Source: Cocleimonas sp. (GTDB taxonomy: Bacteria; Pseudomonadota; Gammaproteobacteria; Thiotrichales; Thiotrichaceae). From it: DNA of 5,109 nucleotides. Positions 1 to 5,109 of the stretch are shown in pieces (positions within the stretch are counted from its first letter, which is position 1; every line of letters starts with the position of its first letter). A model generated the notes under the pieces. It worked only from the letters and a program-made list of their open reading frames with translations, did no database searches and was not told the origin of the DNA. The stretch lies in NCBI GenBank assembly GCA_023145485.1, contig JAGLDT010000124.1, positions 1-5,109 on the forward strand, given 5' to 3'. A program made the translations under genes and the position numbers.

Positions 1-182
1 TTTCGGATGTTATTAAATCCTCAGCTCTAAATAAAGAGAGACCTGTTGTTGTTTATTGTGGTGAAAATGTTCGAAGTCCATTAGCTGCTGATACCTTAAT
101 GAAAATGGGGCATACCAATGTGAAAAACTATGCTGATGGGTATCTTGGTTGGAAACAGGGAGGATTACCCATCGCTCAATAG
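1..182 (+). CDS. Rhodanese-domain sulfurtransferase, C-terminal fragment (5' end outside window)
   Basis: An open frame runs from the left edge (first full codon at 3) to TAG at 180-182, giving 59 residues without a start. The peptide reads VVVYCGENVRS, then PLAADTLMKMGHTNV, and ends GWKQGGLPIAQ. This matches the C-terminal half of a rhodanese domain: a beta strand leading into a Cys-x4-Arg active-site loop (Cys codon 57-59, Arg codon 72-74), the following helix with its LAADTLxKMG pattern, and the closing GxxGWKxxGLP segment. In this family the loop cysteine carries a persulfide and transfers sulfane sulfur to an acceptor; the acceptor here is unknown. The loop is CGENVRS rather than the common CRxGxRS, but the Cys and Arg are kept. 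The domain ends at the stop, so this is either a small single-domain protein or the tail of a larger one. It converges on the HAD gene and is not part of the pil operon. Confidence 0.85.
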   Translation, partial: SDVIKSSALNKERPVVVYCGENVRSPLAADTLMKMGHTNVKNYADGYLGWKQGGLPIAQ

Positions 183-198
183 CCCTAAATCATGATGT
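183..198. other. Convergent intergenic gap with a short perfect palindrome
   Basis: Sixteen bases separate the stop codons of the rhodanese gene (plus) and the HAD gene (minus). The gap contains the 8-base palindrome ATCATGAT at 189-196. There is no GC-rich stem followed by a T run on either strand, so a classical rho-independent terminator is not visible. The palindrome is too short and weak to be called one. Confidence 0.4.
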
Positions 199-966
199 TT
201 ATAAAGAAATTAACTGATCCAGCGATATGAGATCGATAACATGTTGCTGTGCCTTTTCTTTATCATTCTGAGTGTTATACCCCCAATCTGCTAACTGTCG
301 TTTTATTGTTTTTAATTGAGTATTGTTACTCATGTTAAGCAAGGTAGGTAAACGATCTTCTATAAAGATAATAGTCTGATTAGGGTGATGTTCTAATAAT
401 TTAATCAACGTTTCCTGCTTACTCATTTGTGCTTCCATTGCATAAATACAAGCATCATCAATACTGATTTTATTCGCTTTAAGAATTTGTTTTACAAAGC
501 GTTTTTGCTTAGTAGTAATAATATACCAAGTGCTATTGCTCAGTGTTGCTAGTTGCTTTCTAATGCCTGCAAAGAGAGGGTTCATGGCTAACCATTGTTG
601 GGGTGATTGCTTGATCCAATGGTCACGGGTATTTCCAAATAATTTTTTTAGCTGTTCTATTTTTAGATTTTCAGTCTGAATAAAAGAGGATAATTGTTGC
701 TGGTAATGTTGACTAAGTGAACTAACGGTTATATCCAAATAGAGTAACCGCATAATTGAAATGGCTTCGTAGCCTGTTTCTAACAAAGGGCGCACTTGGC
801 GAAAATCATTAATTAAATGCTGAGAAGGATTGGCGTTTGGCATATCAGACCAGATTTTCCGAGCCGCTTTCCAGCCTGTCACCGCTGTTTCTATTGCGCT
901 ATCACAGATAACACCATCAAAGTCTAATGCGTAGATTGTTTGATTATTTCTATTGTTTGATTGCAT
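199..966 (-). CDS. HAD-superfamily hydrolase (putative phosphatase), last gene of the pil cluster
   Basis: The product is 255 aa from the ATG at 966. All four HAD motifs are visible (numbered from that ATG). Motif I is DFDGVICDS, with nucleophile Asp15 and acid/base Asp17. Motif II is the Thr pair 151-152 after the hydrophobic strand WYII. The motif III lysine is probably Lys183. Motif IV is the acidic pair Glu203-Asp204 in IFIEDRLP, which binds Mg2+. The roughly 110 residues between motifs I and II are predicted helical, as in a C1-type cap domain. It has no signal peptide or membrane segment, so it is probably a cytoplasmic phosphatase; the substrate cannot be told. A TTG at 984 extends the frame by six residues and lies 8 bp after the pilD stop. 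Neither start has a clear Shine-Dalgarno sequence; ATG 966 is preferred because motif I lies near the N-terminus in this superfamily. Co-transcription with pilD is inferred from spacing. A pilus role is not established. Confidence 0.85.
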   Translation of the reverse strand: MQSNNRNNQTIYALDFDGVICDSAIETAVTGWKAARKIWSDMPNANPSQHLINDFRQVRPLLETGYEAISIMRLLYLDITVSSLSQHYQQQLSSFIQTENLKIEQLKKLFGNTRDHWIKQSPQQWLAMNPLFAGIRKQLATLSNSTWYIITTKQKRFVKQILKANKISIDDACIYAMEAQMSKQETLIKLLEHHPNQTIIFIEDRLPTLLNMSNNTQLKTIKRQLADWGYNTQNDKEKAQQHVIDLISLDQLISL

Positions 967-992
967 TTGGATTAAATTGACCAATTAATGAA

Positions 993-1880
993 CTATGTAA
1001 GTAAGTATCCATTGATGATTTGTGTGATTTCATCACGCCAAAGGAAAGCAATAAGTCCTGCTGATGCAAGCCAAGGCCCAAAAGGAATCATATTAGCTTT
1101 TTTGTCACGTTTGATCGCCATCCACACCATACCAAATATTGCACCAAAAAGTGATGCCACAAAAATAGTGAAGGGTAAAATTTGCCAGCCACCCCATGCG
1201 CCCAGTGCGGCCACTATTTTAAAGTCACCATACCCCATTCCTTCCTTGCCTGTAACTAAACGGAAAAGTTGAAAAATAGTCCAAAGGAATAAATAACCAA
1301 TCATTGCACCTAATACACTACTTTGCAGATCAACAAAAAGATGTTGATAATTGACGGCAATACCCAGCCACATTAAGGGTAAGGTGAGATTATCAGGTAA
1401 TAGCATTGTTTTTGCATCAATAATAGAGAGTGTTATTAATGTCCAAGCTAAGACTAATGCAGCCAATGTTTGCCATGTAAAACCGAATTTCCATGCAATA
1501 AAAATAGAAAGAAATGCCGTAAACATTTCTATTAATGGGTATTGCAGTGAGATAGCTGTCTTGCAGGATGAGCATTTGCCCTTTAGGAAGAGATAACTAA
1601 TGACAGGAATATTTTCAAGTGCCGTTATCATATGTCCGCAGTGTGGACAGGTCGAACGTGGTGTCATTAAATTAAATTTTTCTTCTTGTTTGGATGATTC
1701 TTGTTGTTTATTTTCCTTCTCTTGCAAAAATTCGGTACATTCCTGATGCCACTCCTTTTTCATCATCTCAGGAATACGGTAAATAGCAGCATTTAGAAAG
1801 CTACCTATAATGAGTGAAAAAACACCTGTAAAGATTAAAAATATTGTTGTATTTTCTCTGAGTAAATTGATTAGATCCAT
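993..1880 (-). CDS. pilD: PilD prepilin peptidase / N-methyltransferase (type 4 leader peptidase)
   Basis: This 295-aa polytopic inner-membrane aspartyl protease cleaves the leader of type IV prepilins at the cytoplasmic face; the family also methylates the new N-terminal residue. Order of parts: a first membrane segment at about 11-33 ending in the conserved GSFLNAAIYRIP (26-37); a cytoplasmic loop with a Gln/Glu/Lys-rich stretch at about 52-68; the two-pair zinc-binding cysteine motif CPHC (Cys78, Cys81) and CSSC (Cys103, Cys106); then several membrane segments to the C-terminus. The two catalytic aspartates are Asp155, in SIIDAKTMLLPD, and Asp219, in GMGYGDFK. The late FGPWLA motif (267-272) is also kept. 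Length is normal for the gammaproteobacterial enzyme and no key residue is missing, so it should be active. It starts with ATG, preceded by a good GGAAG site. It lies in the same operon as pilB and pilC but is separated from pilC by the NYN-like gene. The enzyme may also serve a type II secretion system if the genome has one. Confidence 0.97.
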   Translation of the reverse strand: MDLINLLRENTTIFLIFTGVFSLIIGSFLNAAIYRIPEMMKKEWHQECTEFLQEKENKQQESSKQEEKFNLMTPRSTCPHCGHMITALENIPVISYLFLKGKCSSCKTAISLQYPLIEMFTAFLSIFIAWKFGFTWQTLAALVLAWTLITLSIIDAKTMLLPDNLTLPLMWLGIAVNYQHLFVDLQSSVLGAMIGYLFLWTIFQLFRLVTGKEGMGYGDFKIVAALGAWGGWQILPFTIFVASLFGAIFGMVWMAIKRDKKANMIPFGPWLASAGLIAFLWRDEITQIINGYLLT

Positions 1881-1887
1881 TTTTTAA

Positions 1888-1892
1888 CTTCC
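1888..1892 (-). promoter_or_regulatory. Shine-Dalgarno site of pilD
   Basis: The minus strand reads GGAAG followed by seven bases (TTAAAAA) and then the pilD ATG at 1880-1878. This strength and spacing fix the pilD start. The site lies in the 25-bp gap after the stop of the NYN-like gene, so pilD has its own translation initiation signal. Confidence 0.75.
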
Positions 1893-1905
1893 AGATTAGT
1901 CTATT

Positions 1906-2544
1906 TTAGACACATGACTTTTTATTGATATAGCAGATGTAGGAAATATTGTTTTGTTCTACTGTAATGTATTTTCTTCGTTGCAGTTCATTGACTAAGA
2001 GAATAACTTCCTCATTATGCAGTTTTTTTCCAAAAAAAGAATCAATACTATTGCTTAATGAATTTATTGTTTTAGGTTTTACCTTTTGATTTGATAATCT
2101 TTTTAGTATTAGCATAATCTTTTCATTATTATTAATACTAGAATTATATTTTTTAAATACTGATATTTCAGTTAAATTTATTTTTCGTTGAATTTGTATG
2201 TTTCTTTCCCTAAGGTGCTTTATTAAGGGGTCATAGCCTTTGTCTTTGGATATAATATGGAAATATGCGTTAGGCTCTTGCATTGATAATTCACCAATAT
2301 AAAAAGCAATATGGAAATCTAACGCATTAGGACCAATTGCGGATATTTTTATATATTGAGCATTTTTACCAAATTTTTGAATGGAAATGGCCATCTCATA
2401 GCTAACCTTGGCTTGATTAGCACCAACAAATACCAGTATCCTAAACGGATGATTAACTAATATTTCTAAATTATTAGGCTGGACGTTTTCCAGATCGATA
2501 AGCACATAGTTTATTGCTAATTGACGGTCTATTTTATTATCCAA
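1906..2544 (-). CDS. PIN/NYN-like domain protein, putative ribonuclease, inserted between pilC and pilD
   Basis: The product is about 212 aa from the TTG at 2544. The N-terminal two thirds resembles the bacterial NYN/PIN-like fold. Strand 1 is VLIDLENVQP, with Asp17, Glu19 and Asn20. A strand VFVGANQAK follows, then NALDFHIAFYIG (Asp76) and ISKDKGYDPLI (Asp101, Asp105). These acidic residues fit the metal-binding site of PIN/NYN nucleases. After a polar linker rich in Asn, Ser and Lys, residues about 142-207 look like a small winged-helix-type domain that could bind nucleic acid. The predicted activity is RNA cleavage, inferred from fold only. The start is uncertain: no ATG is available. Candidates are TTG 2583 (47-bp overlap with pilC), TTG 2547 or 2544 (overlapping the pilC stop), and GTG 2505; an ATA stands at 2514-2512, where the conserved domain appears to begin. 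The gene is much more AT-rich than its neighbours, which suggests later arrival in the operon. A pilus role is not known. Confidence 0.8.
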   Translation of the reverse strand: MDNKIDRQLAINYVLIDLENVQPNNLEILVNHPFRILVFVGANQAKVSYEMAISIQKFGKNAQYIKISAIGPNALDFHIAFYIGELSMQEPNAYFHIISKDKGYDPLIKHLRERNIQIQRKINLTEISVFKKYNSSINNNEKIMLILKRLSNQKVKPKTINSLSNSIDSFFGKKLHNEEVILLVNELQRRKYITVEQNNISYICYINKKSCV

Positions 2545-3778
2545 CAACAGCGCCCAACTTAAAGATTGGTAAGTACATTCCAACCACTAGACCACCTACA
2601 ATAACACCTAAAACAGCCATAATTAAAGGTTCCATTTGTTTGGATAATGAATCAACTAGGTCATCAACCTGCTCTTCAAAGTAGTCAGCTACTCGCCCTA
2701 GCATTTCTTCTAAGCGACCAGCTTCTTCACCTATTTTTGCCATTTGTACTACCATACTGGGAAATTGTTGTGTGGTAAGCATTGCTTCATTTAGCTGAAC
2801 ACCTTTGGAAGTGTCTTCTTTAATCTGCATGGTTGCTTTGTGGTACACCAAATTACCTGTACTTCCTGCAACTGCATCCATTGCCTCAACTAAGGGGACA
2901 CCTGCTGCAAACATAGTGGACAAGGTACGTGAAAACCTTGCGATTGCTGATTTATTAATAATAACACCCATAACGGGTATTTTTAAAACAGCGGTATCAA
3001 CAAAGTAGCGAAATTTTGCAGAGCGTTGTTTTGCTTGCTTAAAGGTAAATCCTATCGCAATGATCGCTACTATAGGTTTCCACCAGTAAGCTTGTAACCA
3101 GTTTGACATATCAATTAACATTTGGGTAAAGGCAGGTAATTCTGCACCAAAACCTGCAAAAACGCTTTCAAACTGAGGGATAACAAAAATCAGCATAATA
3201 GCGGAGACAACGGCGGCCATAATCAGTACCATAATAGGGTACATCATTGCCTTTCTAACCTTTGCCTTCATGCGCTCAGTTTTTTCTTTATAGGTAGCGA
3301 CTTTATCCAGCATATCTTCCATGGTTCCAGCCTGTTCGCCCGCAGCTACCAAATTTACAAATAAGTCATCAAAATGTTTAGGTTGATTACCAAGAGCGGC
3401 TGCAAAATCTGCCCCCCCTTCAATATCTTTTTTAATTTTTTTGACCATAACTTGCATGGCAGGATTTTCCAATCCTCCACCAATTAACTCTAAGGCTTGA
3501 ACTAGCGGGACACCTGAGCGCATCATAGTGGTTAATTGACGTGCAAAATGAGCAATATCCGCAGGGGTTATTTTTCCACCTGCTCCAAATAAAGATTTAC
3601 GTTTTGCACGTACCCAACGAGGTTTGATTCCTTTGCGACGCAAACCTGCTCGAATCATATTGGCATTTTGAGCCTGATGTTCGCCACGAATTTTAACGCC
3701 ATTTTTATTAATGCCTTCCCATTCAAAATAAGGAAGTTCTTCTTTCTCTTTTCTTTTTTTGTAGGTAGCACTTGCCAT
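2537..3778 (-). CDS. pilC: PilC type IV pilus inner-membrane platform protein (GspF family)
   Basis: PilC (413 aa) is the inner-membrane platform on which the PilB ATPase acts to add pilins to the growing fibre. A short Lys-rich N-terminus is followed by a small cytoplasmic region with YFEWEGINKNG (17-27), typical of PilC. Two GspF (T2SF) repeats follow, at about 75-200 and 278-402. They share the pattern FxRxLxTMxxxGVPLVxAL/M (78-96 and 282-300), the pattern GEQAGTMEDML / GEEAGRLEEML (147-157 and 350-360), and a membrane segment at the end of each repeat. Membrane segments are at about 180-201, 232-247 and 383-405, and the protein ends with the family signature MYLPIFKLG. Length and motifs are complete. 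The start is ATG, 2 bp after the pilB stop, with an AAGGA site inside the end of pilB, so translation is probably coupled to pilB. The 3' end abuts or overlaps the NYN-like gene. Confidence 0.97.
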   Translation of the reverse strand: MASATYKKRKEKEELPYFEWEGINKNGVKIRGEHQAQNANMIRAGLRRKGIKPRWVRAKRKSLFGAGGKITPADIAHFARQLTTMMRSGVPLVQALELIGGGLENPAMQVMVKKIKKDIEGGADFAAALGNQPKHFDDLFVNLVAAGEQAGTMEDMLDKVATYKEKTERMKAKVRKAMMYPIMVLIMAAVVSAIMLIFVIPQFESVFAGFGAELPAFTQMLIDMSNWLQAYWWKPIVAIIAIGFTFKQAKQRSAKFRYFVDTAVLKIPVMGVIINKSAIARFSRTLSTMFAAGVPLVEAMDAVAGSTGNLVYHKATMQIKEDTSKGVQLNEAMLTTQQFPSMVVQMAKIGEEAGRLEEMLGRVADYFEEQVDDLVDSLSKQMEPLIMAVLGVIVGGLVVGMYLPIFKLGAVVG

Positions 3779-3780
3779 AA

Positions 3781-5109
3781 CTAATCCTTGGTAACGCGTT
3801 CTAATTCTGCCAAAGAGGTAACTCCTTGACGGACTTTATCGATGCCTGACTGGCGTAAATCATTCACATTTTCTTTGGCTGCTTGTTCTGCAAGATCAAT
3901 TGCATTACCACCTTCCATCACCATTTTTGCCATTGTTTCAGAAATAGGCATGACCTGATAAATACCTACTCGACCTTTATAACCACCTGAACAGTCGCTA
4001 CAGCCTTTAGGTTCGTAGACCGTTAATGCGCTTAATTCATTTTTATCAAAACCAAATTGCAATAATGTTGCTTCAGGAATATGAGCTGGTTGTTTGCAAG
4101 ACTTACAAAGTCTTCGTGCCAAGCGTTGAGCGACAATTAAATGTACCGAAGAAGCAATATTAAACGGTGCTACCCCCATATTAACTAGACGTGTTAATGT
4201 CTCAGGTGCGCTATTCGTGTGTAATGTGGATAAAACTAAATGACCTGTTTGTGCGGCTTTGATTGATATTTCAGCCGTTTCCAGATCACGAATCTCGCCC
4301 ACCATAATAATATCGGGATCTTGACGCAAAAAAGCACGCAGGGTTGCTGCAAAGGTTAACCCTACTTTTTCATTAACATTGACCTGATTAATACCAGGTA
4401 CTTGTATTTCTGCAGGGTCTTCAGCGGTGGATATATTTTTCTCTGAGGTATTCAAAATATTCAAACAGGCATAAAGAGAGACTGTTTTACCACTACCTGT
4501 TGGACCCGTTACTAATACCATGCCATCAGGCTTGGCGATAGCCGACATTAAGTCGTCTTTTTGCTTGTCATTAAACCCTAGATTTTCAATACCTAATGCT
4601 GCCGTATCCGAGTCAAGAATACGCATAACGATCTTTTCACCATATAGCGTGGGCAAGGTATTAACACGAAAATCAATATATTTTTCTTCGCTGACTTGAA
4701 AATGAATGCGACCATCTTGTGGAATACGACGCTCCGAAGAATTTAAACGTGACATCACTTTTATTCTTGATGTCAGCTTACGCGCAATACCTTTAGGTGG
4801 CATACTGACCACTTGTAAAATACCATCAATACGATAACGAACCCGAAGAATTTTTTCATACGGTTCAACATGAATATCGGAGACGCCTTTGGAGATGGCA
4901 TGGCTTAATAACTCATTAACGAAATGAGTAACATCAACACCATGATCATCTGCCTCTTCTTCTTTTTTCTCAAGATCATAGGTTTCAACCACTAAATCTT
5001 GAGCTTCTGTTTCAGATGAAATACTCATGCCTGATGCAACAGCATCAATATTGGTAGAGCCGTACAAGACATCTTGTAATTTATCGAACTCAACTAAAAC
5101 AGCTTCAGG
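3781..5109 (-). CDS. pilB: PilB type IV pilus extension ATPase, N-terminus outside window
   Basis: PilB is the cytoplasmic hexameric ATPase that powers pilus extension through PilC. The frame is open to the right edge, so 442 residues are visible (numbered here from the edge) and the true start lies outside; the TTG at 5067 is an internal Leu codon. The first 14 or so residues (PEAVLVEFDKLQDVL) look like the end of the N-terminal MshEN/GspE-N domain. An acidic linker (about 45-56) follows, then the N2 domain with SDIHVEPYE and RYRIDG. The core holds Walker A GPTGSGKT (202-209), the Asp box STAEDPAEI (227-235), Walker B with the VGEIRD segment (270-275, Glu272) and the His box TGHLVLSTLHT (His290, His297). 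A zinc site of two Cys pairs (335/338 and 370/373) is the usual PilB/GspE feature and sets it apart from the retraction ATPases PilT and PilU. All key residues are intact. It is the first operon gene visible here; the promoter is not in view. Confidence 0.97.
   Translation of the reverse strand, partial: PEAVLVEFDKLQDVLYGSTNIDAVASGMSISSETEAQDLVVETYDLEKKEEEADDHGVDVTHFVNELLSHAISKGVSDIHVEPYEKILRVRYRIDGILQVVSMPPKGIARKLTSRIKVMSRLNSSERRIPQDGRIHFQVSEEKYIDFRVNTLPTLYGEKIVMRILDSDTAALGIENLGFNDKQKDDLMSAIAKPDGMVLVTGPTGSGKTVSLYACLNILNTSEKNISTAEDPAEIQVPGINQVNVNEKVGLTFAATLRAFLRQDPDIIMVGEIRDLETAEISIKAAQTGHLVLSTLHTNSAPETLTRLVNMGVAPFNIASSVHLIVAQRLARRLCKSCKQPAHIPEATLLQFGFDKNELSALTVYEPKGCSDCSGGYKGRVGIYQVMPISETMAKMVMEGGNAIDLAEQAAKENVNDLRQSGIDKVRQGVTSLAELERVTKD
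3785..3789 (-). promoter_or_regulatory. Shine-Dalgarno site of pilC, inside the 3' end of pilB
   Basis: The minus strand reads AAGGA, then TTAGTT, then the pilC ATG at 3778-3776. The site overlaps the last codons of pilB, whose TAG stop (3783-3781) lies between it and the ATG. This layout supports the chosen pilC start and translational coupling of pilC to pilB. Confidence 0.75.

Noticed and set aside
988..1272. Plus-strand open frame of 94 codons opposite pilD
   Set aside because: It lies entirely antisense to the C-terminal half of a full-length pilD with intact catalytic motifs, resembles no known protein and has no ribosome binding site. It is a shadow frame.
1351..1596. Plus-strand open frame of 81 codons opposite pilD
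   Set aside because: It is antisense to the pilD membrane segments and zinc motif, with no recognisable domain; chance opening.
1900..1910. Inverted repeat TCTA-TTT-TAGA at the stop of the NYN-like gene, considered as a terminator
   Set aside because: The stem is only four A/T-rich pairs, and pilD follows at once with its own ribosome binding site; this is not a credible terminator.
2545..2583. N-terminal extension of the NYN-like protein from TTG 2583
   Set aside because: The extension overlaps the pilC coding end by 47 bp, and its residues lie outside the recognisable domain. The AGGTGG upstream is explained by pilC Gly/Val codons. It is kept as an alternative start only.
2805..3008. Plus-strand open frame of 67 codons opposite pilC
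   Set aside because: It is antisense to the second GspF repeat of pilC and has no support of its own.
5065..5067. TTG at 5067 as the start of PilB
   Set aside because: The frame stays open to the window edge, the upstream residues resemble the end of the PilB N-terminal domain, and PilB proteins are usually more than 550 residues long.

Overview
The window is a compact gene block, almost entirely on the minus strand, from what looks like a low-GC gammaproteobacterium. The basis is the pilB-pilC-...-pilD order of type IV pilus genes, which is typical of Gammaproteobacteria, and the AT-rich coding sequence. The genus cannot be read from the window; a methanotroph or sulfur-oxidiser type is only a guess. 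No RNA gene, CRISPR array, insertion sequence or large repeat was seen.

Layout, read in the direction of minus-strand transcription (right to left): pilB, the pilus extension ATPase, whose N-terminus runs off the right edge (3781-5109); pilC, the inner-membrane platform protein, 2 bp later (2537-3778); a PIN/NYN-like putative nuclease gene overlapping or abutting the end of pilC (about 1906-2544); pilD, the prepilin peptidase, 25 bp later (993-1880); and a HAD-superfamily hydrolase gene close behind (199-966 or 984). All five are tightly packed and probably form one operon whose promoter lies outside the window. At the left edge, the C-terminal end of a rhodanese-domain protein on the plus strand (1-182) converges on the HAD gene with a 16-bp gap.

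The three pil genes make one machine: PilB hydrolyses ATP to drive pilin polymerisation through PilC, and PilD cleaves and N-methylates prepilins. The other two operon members have no established pilus role. The NYN-like gene is the most unusual element. It separates pilC from pilD, has a visibly lower GC content than pilC (about 21% in its middle against about 40% in a sampled stretch of pilC), and has no ATG at its expected N-terminus. It looks like a cargo gene that entered the operon, or a co-transcribed RNA-processing factor. No intergenic stretch is longer than about 30 bp.
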